This document shows, in pieces, positions 1-9,355 of a stretch of 22,539 nt of DNA (positions are counted from its first letter, which is position 1; each line of letters begins with the position of its first letter). Below the pieces are notes generated by a model. The model ran no database searches and had not been told where the DNA came from. It saw only the letters and a list, made by a program, of their open reading frames with translations. Position numbers and translations under genes: made by a program. The DNA comes from CAZSDW01 sp964605705. GTDB lineage: Bacteria; Fidelibacterota; UBA2242. The DNA lies in contig CAZSDW010000043.1 of assembly GCA_964605705.1 (NCBI GenBank), forward strand, positions 1-22,539, written 5' to 3'.

Positions 1-331
1 TTGAGATTTGTAAATTGAAATTTGGTGCTTTTTGAAAAAGTATGGATTTTTCAAATATCTCATTCAATAACGATGGTTATGTTTTTTATATTTTAACCTG
101 ATTATTTATGTTTAAGCCTTCAATGCGATTGGCAAGTATTGTTCACATAAAAATTGATTTAATTTATCCGATTAATAAAAAAATGTGATTTAAACGACTG
201 CATTTTATGAATGAAAGAAGTATATTACACTCCATTTCAATGTTATTTGTAATTTTATAATGAAAATTTTGTAACTATAACCTAATTGGACGAATCAAAT
301 CTTACTGATAATTTTTACCCCGAAAGAAAAT
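1..331. other. AT-rich intergenic region at left edge
   Basis: No credible coding region is seen on either strand in this very AT-rich stretch. It contains one perfect 9-bp inverted repeat (TTTGAAAAA at 31-39 and TTTTTCAAA at 47-55, 7-nt loop), which may be the end of an upstream transcription unit or chance in AT-rich DNA. A perfect TATAAT hexamer at 256-261 could be the -10 element for the CotH gene that starts at 332, but there is no convincing -35 at the right distance (CATTTC at 233-238). The upstream gene lies outside the window. Confidence 0.5.
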
Positions 332-3300
332 ATGAATAAAATGATCCGAAAATCAATAAAATCTCTAACGATACCAATTCTATTAATAGTTTTTGTATCC
401 TTTTCTTTATTAGGACAGACTGCTGATAATATTGTTATCAATGAATTCCTGAGTTCAAATAATACGTCTGTTCTTGATCCGGATTTCAACCAGTATGCAG
501 ATTGGATTGAGCTCTATAATCAGGGTGCTAATGCGGTTGATCTCAGCGGATATTATTTGACTGATAATCTCGCAAGTCCCCAAAAATGGATAGTGCCGAA
601 CGGTACAATAATCCCGGCTGACGGATACCTGCTTATCTGGGCAGATGGAATGGATGTCACCGATGTCGGTTTGCATACCAATTTTAAATTGAGCAACAGT
701 GGCGAAGAAATAGGTCTGTTCGATAATGCCGGATCACTTATTGATTCATATATTTTTGAAAAGCAGGTCACTGATGTTTCGATGGGCAGAAGTCATAGTA
801 ATCCGGTTGAGTGGCTCTTTTTCTCTGATCCAACTCCCGGAACTGCCAATTTAACAGCAGGACTGAGTTCAAATCTTCAGTCAACAGCACCTGTTGTTTC
901 ACTAAAATCCGGTTTTTACCGTGGCAGTCAGACCGTCACATTAACAAGCTCTTCCGGCGGAACCATTCATTATACAACGGATGGGTCAATCCCGGACAGT
1001 CAGTCACCGACCTATGGTTCGCCATTATCGATTAGCGTAAACACGGTGTTAAAAGCTCGTGTTCTTGAATCCAACCGACTCGCCAGTCCAATCATCTCAC
1101 GGTCTTATTTTATCAATGAGCAGACGACCTTGCCGGTTTTCTCCCTTTCGGTTGATCCGGATAATCTCTGGAGCAATGAAAAGGGAATCTATAATAATCA
1201 GGATATTTCCCAACGTGATGAGTGGAAACGTCCGGCGCATATCGATTTTTTTGAGACAAACGGCAATCCCGGTTTTAATGACGATATCGACATTCGACTC
1301 TTTGGACGCACTGCGATTTATCTCCCGCAAAAATCTCTGGGTATTTTCCTGTCGAATGAACTCGATTATCCGCTTTTCGGATGGGGAGGTATTCAAAAAT
1401 ATTACTCCTTCGTTTTGCGCAGTTCCAGTGACGACTGGCATCTGACCATGTTCCGCGATGCTTTTATTCAAACAATGGTCAGAAAGAATTTGAACCTCGA
1501 CACTCAGAATTACCGTCCGGCAATCCTTTTTATCAACGGTGAGTATTGGGGTATTCATAACATCCGTGAAAAATACAATGAGGATTATCTTGCGACCCAT
1601 CATGCAGTTGATCCAAACAATGTTGATCTCCTCTATCTGGATCTCAGACCGCAAGGAGGCGTTGAAGTGATTGCCGGGGATTTAGAACAATATAATGCTT
1701 TGATCGATTTTGTTGAGAACCATGACCTGGCAATTCCGTCCAACTATGATATCGTTGCCAATCTGATGAATATCGACAATTTCATCGACTATGTCATTGC
1801 GGAAACCTTTGTGGGCAATACCAGTTGGGCTCATAATATCCGGATGTGGCGTCCCCGCACCGCTGCTGGAAAATGGGAATGGCTGTTCTATGACACTGAC
1901 CGTGGTTTTCGCGACAGAACTTTTAATGCTCTGGATGAAATGTCGCAAATGCTTTCCCCGTTCCGGGCTTTACTGGATAATGAGAATTTTAGACAACAAT
2001 TTCTGCAACGCTATTCCGAATATTTAAATGCCGGCTTTCAACCGGACCGGGTCACATCGATTCTTGATAGCCTGCAGGCTGGAATTGCGGCTGAAATTCC
2101 GCGTCACAGCGAACGCTGGAAAAATGAATGTGGCAATAATGTTTGTGGTATTCCCTCAATGAGTACCTGGCAGGAAAGTGTCGCTACCATGCGCAGTATT
2201 GTGCAGGAGCGACCGGCGATCGTGCGCCAGCAGTTAATTGATCTTTTCGGTTTGGAGCAAACTGACCGTCTGGATATCCAGGTTTCACCACCCGGATATG
2301 GCGTCGTTCGCTTGGGGCAACATACGGTTATCGATGGAAATTATTCCGGTGTATTTTTTAAAAACTCGACTATCGATCTATATGCAGAAGCAAATGACGG
2401 TTACCTGTTTTCTGGATGGCGTGGTTCATCATCGACGACACATACTCTTCTGGTACGCGGTTCGGAATGGAAATATTTTGATAACGGAACCTTTCCCGGT
2501 GCATCCTGGAATTCTGCCGCATACGATGACAATTCCTGGAAAACCGGTGCTGCCCAATTGGGTTATGGCGATGGTGATGAGACCACAGTCGTTGATTACG
2601 GCTCAAATTCAAATAATAAATATACTACTACATATTTTCGGACATCATTTCAAATTGCCGATATTTCCGATATACAGAGTCTGAACTTTAAATTGCTTCG
2701 GGATGATGGCGCGATTGTTTATTTAAATGGTCGGGAAGTCGTACGATCTAACATGCCTTCGGGAACAGTGGAGTACAGCACTCTTGCCAGCAGTACAGTC
2801 AGTGGTGGTGATGAAGATGCTTTCTTTGAATTTACGGTTGGTCCCGAGGCGCTGCTAAATGGCATTAATTATCTTGCAGTTGAGATTCATCAGATAACAG
2901 GCTCAAGTTCCGATATCAGTTTTGACCTTGAACTTGATGCCATTTCAAATGGCGGAGGCAGTTCTGATTTCATATCTTACGATCCTGAGTTGCCGGTCAC
3001 CATCGATCAGAATCGTTCATTGTCAGCGGTATTCACGATGAATGCCGATAATATTCTTGCAACAGAAATTTCCACAAATACCACGCTGACAGCTGCAAAT
3101 TCTCCCTATTTTGTCCTGGCTAATCTTACAGTAAAACCGGATGTGACACTGACAATTGAACCCGGTGCGGAGATCCAGTTATCCGACGGTGCGAATATTT
3201 ACATAAACGGACAGTTGCTTGCGAATGGCAGTGAAAATTCACCTGTAATTATAAAAGGTACGGACAACGCAAAATGGGGTGCGCTCTGTATTGAAGATGC

Positions 3301-4960
3301 GACCGGACCATCGCTGATGAGCTACACGAATATCGACGGTGCGACAACCGGCGCGGATGCCCTTCATTACAAAGCCGCTGTTTCGACTTATAATTCGGAT
3401 TTGACGCTCGATCATGTCAGTATGCGCAATGTCCAGCAGCCTTTTTATGGTCATGGTGGCGTCATAATTGTCAGCAATTCATCTCTGGATGGGACCGGCG
3501 CCGGAGATGATATGATGAATATTCAATATGCCAGTGCAATAGTCGAGAACTGTCATCTGTTTGGCAATGGTGAACTGGATTTTGACTATGTCAATGATGG
3601 GATAATCCGGAATACCCGGATCGATATAATCAGCACCAATTCCAACCGGGATGGCATTGATATCGGTACTTCACAAAATGTCCTGATTGAAAACAATCAG
3701 ATATTTGATTGCCCCGATAAAGGCATCTCAGTCGGGGAAAAGTCCACGGCAATCATTCGGGGAAATCTGGTTGTAAATACATCCATGGCGGTTGCGGTAA
3801 AAGACAGTTCAGTAGCTGAAATTGATCGTAATACGTTTTTCAGTGACAGTATTGGCGTTGCCTGTTATGAAAAAAATGCCGGTCAGGGAGGCGGATCTGC
3901 GTCAGTCAGAAATACGATTTTTGCTGCGATGCGGGATGCGGAATTCTCGGTGGATTCAAAATCGTCGGTCCAAATTACATATTCACTTTCGGATCAGAAT
4001 TTACTGACTGGAACCGGTAATATCCTGGGTAATCCGCTCTTTATTTCACCAAATGCCGATAATTTTCATCTGCAACCCGGTTCACCGGGTATTGATGCCG
4101 GTGATCCCGACAGTCCGATAGATCCCGATGATACTCGGGCGGATATCGGTGCCTATTATTACAATCAGAATCCTGCAGATTATTCAATGCTGTATATCAA
4201 TGAACTTATGCCCTTCAACAGCCAAACCATAGCTGATAATTTTGGTGAATATGAAGACTGGATTGAAATTTACAATAGAGGAAATCAACCGATTGATCTG
4301 GGCGGCTTGTATATGTCCGATGATATCGGCATCCCGACTCTTTTTAGGTTATCAACCGATGATCCTGAACAAACGACGGTTCCTCCCGGCGGTTTTTTAG
4401 TGCTCTGGTCCGATGATAATATGGAGCAGGGCGCGAATCATCTTGGATTCCGGCTGAATCATGAAGGTGAACAGATAGCACTGGTACAACTGCTGGCAGA
4501 TAGTGTGGTTTTCATTGATTCAATCAGCTTCGGACCACTGGCTGATGACCACTCATTCGGGCGTCGTGAGGATGGTGACGACACCTGGATAGTTTTTAGT
4601 AACCCGACTCCCGGCAGTTCGAATAATTTTCAGAATTCGACCACTGACGGAGACAATCTGATGATTCCCCGCAATTTTGCCATTTCCCAAAACTATCCCA
4701 ATCCCTTTAATCCAACCACAACAATAAAATACCAGTTACCAAAGATGGCTGTTGTTGCTATCAACATCTTCGATTTGAGGGGTAACCGGGTGACGGTATT
4801 GGTTGATCAATCCCAAACTCCAGGCTACTATTCGATTGAATGGAATGGCAGGGATTATACCGGGCGAACAGTCCCGAATGGTGTCTATTTTTGCCAGTTT
4901 ATCGCAAATTCTGACGGCATATCCTATCATAAAACAAAAAAGATGATGATGTTGAAATAG
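332..4960 (+). CDS. Secreted CotH-kinase/lamin-tail-domain protein with beta-helix and T9SS sorting domain
   Basis: A 1542-residue exported protein. A signal peptide at 1-30 (basic start, hydrophobic core, then LLGQTA) is followed by a lamin-tail domain (about 32-173) and a chitobiase/hexosaminidase C-terminal-like module (187-263, with HYTTDGSIP). A CotH-type kinase domain (about 267-644) carries INGEYWGIHNIREK at 401-414, NIDNFIDY at 480-487 and YDTDRGF at 520-526. An InlB-like repeat (646-702, resuming 880-905) is split by a jelly-roll-like module (706-873). A right-handed beta-helix (908-1278) follows, then a second lamin-tail domain (1283-1431) and a Por-secretion tail from 1447 with SQNYPNPFNPTTT. 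CotH proteins are atypical kinases; the acidic residues D482, D521 and D523 are candidate catalytic or metal ligands by analogy only. The substrate is unknown. The tail predicts export by a type IX-like system and surface attachment or release. The ATG is chosen for the signal peptide; only a weak GAAAGAAAA precedes it. The paralogue at 9356 shares most modules. Confidence 0.88.
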   Translation: MNKMIRKSIKSLTIPILLIVFVSFSLLGQTADNIVINEFLSSNNTSVLDPDFNQYADWIELYNQGANAVDLSGYYLTDNLASPQKWIVPNGTIIPADGYLLIWADGMDVTDVGLHTNFKLSNSGEEIGLFDNAGSLIDSYIFEKQVTDVSMGRSHSNPVEWLFFSDPTPGTANLTAGLSSNLQSTAPVVSLKSGFYRGSQTVTLTSSSGGTIHYTTDGSIPDSQSPTYGSPLSISVNTVLKARVLESNRLASPIISRSYFINEQTTLPVFSLSVDPDNLWSNEKGIYNNQDISQRDEWKRPAHIDFFETNGNPGFNDDIDIRLFGRTAIYLPQKSLGIFLSNELDYPLFGWGGIQKYYSFVLRSSSDDWHLTMFRDAFIQTMVRKNLNLDTQNYRPAILFINGEYWGIHNIREKYNEDYLATHHAVDPNNVDLLYLDLRPQGGVEVIAGDLEQYNALIDFVENHDLAIPSNYDIVANLMNIDNFIDYVIAETFVGNTSWAHNIRMWRPRTAAGKWEWLFYDTDRGFRDRTFNALDEMSQMLSPFRALLDNENFRQQFLQRYSEYLNAGFQPDRVTSILDSLQAGIAAEIPRHSERWKNECGNNVCGIPSMSTWQESVATMRSIVQERPAIVRQQLIDLFGLEQTDRLDIQVSPPGYGVVRLGQHTVIDGNYSGVFFKNSTIDLYAEANDGYLFSGWRGSSSTTHTLLVRGSEWKYFDNGTFPGASWNSAAYDDNSWKTGAAQLGYGDGDETTVVDYGSNSNNKYTTTYFRTSFQIADISDIQSLNFKLLRDDGAIVYLNGREVVRSNMPSGTVEYSTLASSTVSGGDEDAFFEFTVGPEALLNGINYLAVEIHQITGSSSDISFDLELDAISNGGGSSDFISYDPELPVTIDQNRSLSAVFTMNADNILATEISTNTTLTAANSPYFVLANLTVKPDVTLTIEPGAEIQLSDGANIYINGQLLANGSENSPVIIKGTDNAKWGALCIEDATGPSLMSYTNIDGATTGADALHYKAAVSTYNSDLTLDHVSMRNVQQPFYGHGGVIIVSNSSLDGTGAGDDMMNIQYASAIVENCHLFGNGELDFDYVNDGIIRNTRIDIISTNSNRDGIDIGTSQNVLIENNQIFDCPDKGISVGEKSTAIIRGNLVVNTSMAVAVKDSSVAEIDRNTFFSDSIGVACYEKNAGQGGGSASVRNTIFAAMRDAEFSVDSKSSVQITYSLSDQNLLTGTGNILGNPLFISPNADNFHLQPGSPGIDAGDPDSPIDPDDTRADIGAYYYNQNPADYSMLYINELMPFNSQTIADNFGEYEDWIEIYNRGNQPIDLGGLYMSDDIGIPTLFRLSTDDPEQTTVPPGGFLVLWSDDNMEQGANHLGFRLNHEGEQIALVQLLADSVVFIDSISFGPLADDHSFGRREDGDDTWIVFSNPTPGSSNNFQNSTTDGDNLMIPRNFAISQNYPNPFNPTTTIKYQLPKMAVVAINIFDLRGNRVTVLVDQSQTPGYYSIEWNGRDYTGRTVPNGVYFCQFIANSDGISYHKTKKMMMLK

Positions 4961-5092
4961 ACCTGGGATTTGCTTTATTTTTAAACTTCAATTTATTGGA
5001 CTCCGATATTTCAATGTCTTTCAATGAGTAAATGATTATATTTCCTCATGCGAGGATTTTCAGGGATATTTTTAAAAAAGGAGAACACCGCA

Positions 5093-6217
5093 ATGAAAAA
5101 AAATTACTTCTTGATTTTGTTGATGCTGATAACCGTAGTGATAACAATGAGCTGTACTCCCAAGACTGAAGCAGAAAAATCGGCAGCGCATTTTAAGATA
5201 CGAACGGGTGTCAATGTCAGTCACTGGCTTTCTCAGAGTAATAAGAGGGGCGAGGAGCGGATAAATTATATTACGCAGGCTGATTTCGATACCATTGCCA
5301 CGGTTGGATTTGATCATGTCAGAATCCCTATCGATGAGGAACAGTTCTGGGATGTCGATGGAAACCGGGAAGAGGAAGCCTTTGATTTACTGCATAATGC
5401 GATCGATTGGGCGCTGGCGGCTAAATTGCGGGTCATTGTCGATCTGCATATTATCCGTTCGCACTACTTCAATGCGGAATTCAATCCCTTATGGACTGAT
5501 CCCAAAGAACAGCAGAAACTTGTGGATATGTGGGGAGAACTTTCCAAAGAACTGATTCAGTATTCTGTTGATGACGTTGCTTATGAGATATTGAATGAAG
5601 CGGTGGCTGACGATCCGGAGGACTGGAATAAATTATTAAATATGGTGATCGCTTCCATTCGCATTAAAGAGCCGAATCGGGTTATCGTCGTTGGTTCTAA
5701 TCGCTGGCAGATTCCGGGCACATTTCCGGATTTGAGACTGCCGGAAGGTGACCACAATATCCTGTTAAGTTTTCATTTTTATACACCGATTGCACTGACT
5801 CATCATAAAGCCCCCTGGAATGAGACAGCTGAATACAGCGGACCGGTAAATTATCCGGGACAGATCATTGATACGCTTTATTACAAGGATTTGTCCGAGC
5901 CGACTGTCGCAGCGATGCGTCGGTATGCCAACGGATATTTCAATAAAGAAATTCTGGAAAAGGAAATGATGCCGGCAATCGAGTTTGCAAAGCAGAATAA
6001 TCTGCCGCTTTTTTGTGGGGAATTCGGAATTTATCCGACGATTCCTGAAGATATTTCACTGCGCTGGTACGCCGATTTAACATCGATTTTCAATAAAAAT
6101 GGAATCGCATACTGCCACTGGTGTTATAAGGGGGATTTTCCGGTAGTGAATGAAAATAGCAGCCCAAAAAAGAAACTGGTTTCCGTATTGACCTCAAAAG
6201 AAGGTTGCCAGAAATAG
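5093..6217 (+). CDS. GH5-family glycoside hydrolase lipoprotein (cellulase-like)
   Basis: A 374-residue lipoprotein with a TIM-barrel glycoside hydrolase family 5 domain. The start at 5093 is chosen because GGAG (5080-5083) sits just upstream and the reading from here begins with a lipoprotein signal (MKKNYFLILLM..., lipobox TMSC, lipidated Cys21). The in-frame ATG at 5048 would bury the signal. GH5 landmarks in order are GVNVSHWLSQ, GFDHVRIPID, RVIVDLHI, YEILNEA with the acid/base Glu169, SFHFYTP, and FCGEFG with the nucleophile Glu310. Both catalytic glutamates are present and the length suits a single-domain enzyme. It should hydrolyse a beta-glucan or related polysaccharide at the cell envelope. 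The exact specificity (endoglucanase, mannanase or other) cannot be read from the sequence. It sits between two CotH surface-protein genes, which fits an extracellular polysaccharide role. There is no separate carbohydrate-binding module. Confidence 0.88.
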   Translation: MKKNYFLILLMLITVVITMSCTPKTEAEKSAAHFKIRTGVNVSHWLSQSNKRGEERINYITQADFDTIATVGFDHVRIPIDEEQFWDVDGNREEEAFDLLHNAIDWALAAKLRVIVDLHIIRSHYFNAEFNPLWTDPKEQQKLVDMWGELSKELIQYSVDDVAYEILNEAVADDPEDWNKLLNMVIASIRIKEPNRVIVVGSNRWQIPGTFPDLRLPEGDHNILLSFHFYTPIALTHHKAPWNETAEYSGPVNYPGQIIDTLYYKDLSEPTVAAMRRYANGYFNKEILEKEMMPAIEFAKQNNLPLFCGEFGIYPTIPEDISLRWYADLTSIFNKNGIAYCHWCYKGDFPVVNENSSPKKKLVSVLTSKEGCQK

Positions 6218-6251
6218 AGTGGATTTTTTGAAATTTACTGGAGCATGATAA

Positions 6252-6490
6252 TTGGGTAAAGTTCTTGTATTGTATCATAGCAAAGATGGTAGCACAAAGA
6301 AAATGGCGAAAACGATGCCGAATTGACCTGCCAGACATTGTCAACCATTTTGATAAATTATGGCTTTCTGATGTTCGGCGTCACCGATTATTTAGCCTAC
6401 CAGTTTACCGGGCATTATGGGATGCCTAAATCCATTGCAATTTCATCGGATTATAATAGTACGTTTTTTTCTTTTGACGATAACAAATAA
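6252..6490 (+). pseudogene. Remnant of a flavodoxin-family (FMN reductase-like) gene
   Basis: This gap holds two fragments of one flavoprotein. From a possible TTG at 6252 the frame reads LGKVLVLYHSKDGSTKKMAK, a typical flavodoxin N-terminus with the phosphate-binding loop HSKDGSTKKMA, and stops at TGA 6324-6326. In another frame (about 6317-6490) it reads ELTCQTLSTILINYGFLMFG, then VTDYLAYQFTGHYG and a tail to TAA 6488-6490. That resembles the C-terminal half of flavodoxin/NAD(P)H-dependent FMN reductases (GGQE...L...NYGFLVYG...D...HYGA). The central part, normally about 80-100 residues, is missing, and the two halves are out of frame. An internal deletion plus frameshift is the simplest explanation. 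There is no functional product. The family identification rests on motif recognition, not a search. Confidence 0.7.
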
Positions 6491-6583
6491 TAATTGTCCA
6501 TCTTGATCTATATCATTTGGAACTTTCATAATTTTACTTAAAATTGATAGGTCGATTTTTTAAATTAGCAATGCAATTAAAAT

Positions 6584-6590
6584 AGGAGGA
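6584..6590 (+). promoter_or_regulatory. Strong Shine-Dalgarno deciding a TTG start
   Basis: AGGAGGA at 6584-6590 lies 5 nt before the TTG codon at 6596. This is the best ribosome-binding site in the island and supports TTG as the true start of the DUF362 gene. No in-frame ATG lies between this site and the conserved N-terminal hydrophobic region. Confidence 0.8.
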
Positions 6591-6595
6591 CAATT

Positions 6596-8509
6596 TTGAA
6601 ACGACTAATTAAAAAACTTTCGTTACCATTTATCGGATTTGCTTCGTTGGTATGGTTTCTCGTACGGGTAATTCCCAAACCCAGCCGGGCTTCCTACCCC
6701 TGTATGAAGGTTGCGGCGCCCCTGGCGTCCTCATTTGTGCTTTACATGATCGGGGTCATTTCGTCAATGCTGTTTTTTAAAAAAGCCCGAAAGTTCTTTG
6801 CAGAATCGAAATATGTTCTGTTTGCGCTGACGCTGGTTGCTGGGGTGATATTCGGTTTGACCTCCTATATGCAGAAGGACGGTAAATTGTACGCCAATTT
6901 AAAATCCGGTCAGTTAGAACCTAACCAGCCAATCGGCATCGCAAAAGGGATCAATCCCGGTCGGGTTGTCTGGATTCACAATCCCGATGTCACGGATGAA
7001 ACCTGCGCGAATACAAGGAACGATTACTGGTACCAGGATACCAACACGAATCAGGATATCGTCAATGCGATGGTTTCCGAAGGTCTGCAAACGTTAACGA
7101 GTACGACAAACGATACAGCTGCCTGGGATGCGCTTTTTCGTTATTTTAACCAGCAACATGACAAAGGCGATATCGGCTATACTGCCGGTGAAAAGTTTGC
7201 CATTAAAATTAATTTAAATGGTAAAGGCAACGGTTGGCCATCAGATCCAAATATCAATACCTCGCCTCAGGTTTGTTATGCCGTGCTGAATCAACTGATC
7301 AATGTGGTCGGAGTTGCCCAGTCCGATATTAGCATCGGCGATCCGAATATTCAATTTGATACTCCTCAATGGGACAAATGTCATACCGCCTTTTCTGATG
7401 TTGTTTACTGGGGACCTAACGGTCAAGGTCGGACAGCGGTTACCGCCTCTGATGGACCGGCATTGTTTGCCAGTGACGGAGGTATCCAGGATCCACTACC
7501 GCAAAGTTATCTGGATGCCGCTTATATGATTAATCTGCCGGTTTTCAAGAAACATCATCGGGCTGGTATATCCATATCCAGTAAACTCCACTTTGGCTCA
7601 ATTACTCCATTTCGAGGTAGTGCCTTTGACTGGCATTACAGTTTGCCGTGTCCGGATGGCGGTGCTGACGTCACAAATGGCGATTACGGTGTTTACCGCT
7701 GTTTTGTGGACATTATGGGACACAAGGACTTGGGCGGAAAAACGCTGCTCTTCCTGGTTGATGGTATCTGGAGTTCGATTAACTGGGGGCATCCGCCGAT
7801 CAAGTGGTATATGCCACCTTTTAACAACGATTGGCCCTCCTCGATATTCCTGTCTCAGGACCCGGTCGCGCTCCAATCGGTCTGTTATGATTTTCTTTAT
7901 TATGAATTCGATACAGATCATCCCACTGAGGGTGCCTACGATCCGATGGATAACCATGGTCCTTTTCCTCATTATGCCGGTGCCGATGATTTCCTGCGCC
8001 AGGCTGCAGATTCTTCGAACTGGCCTGATGACATCCAGTATGATCCGGAAAACGACGGCACCATTTTGCCGAGCAGCATGGGTGTCTATGAACATTGGAA
8101 TAATGCCATTGATAAACAGTATTCCAGGAATCTTGGAACTGGTGATGGAATTGAATTAGTCTATAATTTCCAAACCACGGGAATCATTGAGGAACAGGAG
8201 GAATTGCGTGCGTTGATTAAATCCTTCAGTCTGGACCAGAACTTTCCTAATCCATTCAATGCCAGCACAACGATTGGCTTCCATTTGACTTCCGATGCCC
8301 ATATAGCTCTGGAAATATTCGATATCCAGGGAAAAAGAATTCGGACAATTATCAATGATTATCGTCCTGCCGGACAGTACATTGAGAGTTGGAATGGACA
8401 AATGGATAATGGTATGAATGCACCTTCCGGTGTTTACTTTTACAAAGTCAGTGTTCAGGGTAATGGTCAATTCTCTGAAAAAGTCAAAAAGATGGTATTA
8501 AATAAATAA
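6596..8509 (+). CDS. DUF362-domain membrane protein with C-terminal T9SS sorting domain
   Basis: A 637-residue protein that starts at TTG behind a strong SD. The N-terminal ~100 residues hold about three hydrophobic segments (roughly 10-25, 40-60 and 75-95), with RVIPKPSRASYPCM between the first two, a motif I associate with DUF362 proteins of this type. The DUF362 domain covers about 115-500 (GRVVWIHNPDVT, GEKFAIKINLNGKG, SDISIGDPNI, VFKKHHRAGISISSKLHFG, FLSQDPVALQSVCYDF). DUF362 has no established reaction; some members are linked to Fe-S proteins, but no ferredoxin Cys cluster is seen here. The last ~95 residues (from about 542) are a Por-secretion tail with LDQNFPNPFNASTTI and ending KKMVLNK. 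The combination of several membrane segments and a T9SS tail is odd. A strong hairpin terminator follows the gene. Confidence 0.85.
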   Translation: MKRLIKKLSLPFIGFASLVWFLVRVIPKPSRASYPCMKVAAPLASSFVLYMIGVISSMLFFKKARKFFAESKYVLFALTLVAGVIFGLTSYMQKDGKLYANLKSGQLEPNQPIGIAKGINPGRVVWIHNPDVTDETCANTRNDYWYQDTNTNQDIVNAMVSEGLQTLTSTTNDTAAWDALFRYFNQQHDKGDIGYTAGEKFAIKINLNGKGNGWPSDPNINTSPQVCYAVLNQLINVVGVAQSDISIGDPNIQFDTPQWDKCHTAFSDVVYWGPNGQGRTAVTASDGPALFASDGGIQDPLPQSYLDAAYMINLPVFKKHHRAGISISSKLHFGSITPFRGSAFDWHYSLPCPDGGADVTNGDYGVYRCFVDIMGHKDLGGKTLLFLVDGIWSSINWGHPPIKWYMPPFNNDWPSSIFLSQDPVALQSVCYDFLYYEFDTDHPTEGAYDPMDNHGPFPHYAGADDFLRQAADSSNWPDDIQYDPENDGTILPSSMGVYEHWNNAIDKQYSRNLGTGDGIELVYNFQTTGIIEEQEELRALIKSFSLDQNFPNPFNASTTIGFHLTSDAHIALEIFDIQGKRIRTIINDYRPAGQYIESWNGQMDNGMNAPSGVYFYKVSVQGNGQFSEKVKKMVLNK

Positions 8510-8522
8510 CAATTGTATAACG

Positions 8523-8560
8523 GGCATTAGCCGGATGATTGTCCGGCTAATGCCGTTTTT
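8523..8560 (+). terminator. Intrinsic terminator after the DUF362 gene
   Basis: A perfect 13-bp stem (GGCATTAGCCGGA at 8523-8535 with TCCGGCTAATGCC at 8542-8554), a 6-nt loop TGATTG, then G and five T. It starts 14 nt after the DUF362 stop. It ends only 9 nt before the ATG of the next gene, so it could also attenuate or mask that start. Confidence 0.88.
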
Positions 8561-8569
8561 GATTACATT

Positions 8570-9256
8570 ATGAAGAAAATTTTTGGATTAGTCATCGTTA
8601 TAATCGGATTAAATCTTCTCTGGTACAGTTGTGACAACAGCACTGAACCCAAAAAACTGACAGGTAATTTTACGGGTGTCGTTGAGGGAATCCAGTCAGG
8701 AAGCAGTGTTCCGGTTGACCATGCGTATATCATCGCCGGAGATAATCTTCTGGCGATAACCGATGAGAATGGTGCTTTTGATATCAGCGCTATTGAGGAA
8801 GGAACCTACCACTTTATCTGTTCGGCACTCTTTTATGCCGATACGGTAAAGGAACTGATGATCGAAGCTGATAAAACATTAGAGTATAATTTTAGCCTGG
8901 TTCCGGATTCAGCTACCGGCAAGGTATATGGAGAGTTTCAGGATGAAATCCTGTGGAATCAAATGCTGAATGAAAAACCGTATCTGGCAAATTGGGATGC
9001 AGATTCGGTATGGGCAGGTGTCACGGGGGCAACCTTGCAGACAAAAACGCTCGGTTATGAGATACCTCCCCGAACTATAAGACTTGGTGACAGTCTGTTA
9101 GCTTATACGGATGGATTCGGACAATACTGGTTTAGAATTCAGGGTGGGACATATCCGATTACTGGTAGCTGTGACGGTTATCAAAGTGTCACAAAAGTCG
9201 TGAAGGCGATTCCTGACCAAAAGGTTTACCTGAATTTTATATTACCGCGAGAATGA
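8570..9256 (+). CDS. Carboxypeptidase-regulatory-like lipoprotein
   Basis: A 228-residue predicted envelope lipoprotein. The N-terminus (MKKIFGLVIVIIGLNLLWYSC) is a lipoprotein-like signal ending at Cys21, although Trp at -3 makes a loose lipobox. The mature part begins DNSTEPKK, typical of FCB-group lipoproteins. Residues about 32-110 resemble a carboxypeptidase-regulatory-like (CarboxypepD_reg/TonB-plug-associated) beta-sandwich: GNFTGVVEG, ITDENGAFDISAIEEGTYHF, then a beta-rich end. A second weaker copy may span about 118-226 (GKVYGEFQ, AYTDGFGQYWFRIQGGTYPI). No enzymatic motif is visible. A surface binding or scaffold role is possible, but the function is unknown. There is no SD: the terminator of the preceding gene ends 9 nt upstream. 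Its position between T9SS-tailed proteins suggests a related envelope function. Confidence 0.75.
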   Translation: MKKIFGLVIVIIGLNLLWYSCDNSTEPKKLTGNFTGVVEGIQSGSSVPVDHAYIIAGDNLLAITDENGAFDISAIEEGTYHFICSALFYADTVKELMIEADKTLEYNFSLVPDSATGKVYGEFQDEILWNQMLNEKPYLANWDADSVWAGVTGATLQTKTLGYEIPPRTIRLGDSLLAYTDGFGQYWFRIQGGTYPITGSCDGYQSVTKVVKAIPDQKVYLNFILPRE

Positions 9257-9355
9257 TAATATTGGAAGATGATTAATATTAACGTGTACTAAAATAATAA
9301 GATAAAATTCCACTTATAAAAACCTCCGAAAATTCTCCATCCAAGATAGTAATAC

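Noticed and set aside
31..55. Inverted repeat in the left AT-rich region as a terminator or operator
   Set aside because: The stem is nearly all A-T without a T tract, so it could be chance; only noted in the intergenic entry.
1097..1654. A 185-codon open frame on the minus strand within the first CotH gene
   Set aside because: It lies wholly inside the CotH kinase domain, has no SD or recognisable motif, and the sense frame has clear conserved domains. It is a shadow frame.
5048..5092. Earlier in-frame ATG for the GH5 gene
   Set aside because: It would place 15 extra residues before a good lipoprotein signal, while the SD lies directly before the ATG at 5093.
6324..6326. TGA in the flavodoxin remnant as a possible selenocysteine codon, given the tRNA-Sec
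   Set aside because: The family similarity continues in a different frame after this point, and the same frame meets another stop soon after. Deletion and frameshift explain it better than recoding.
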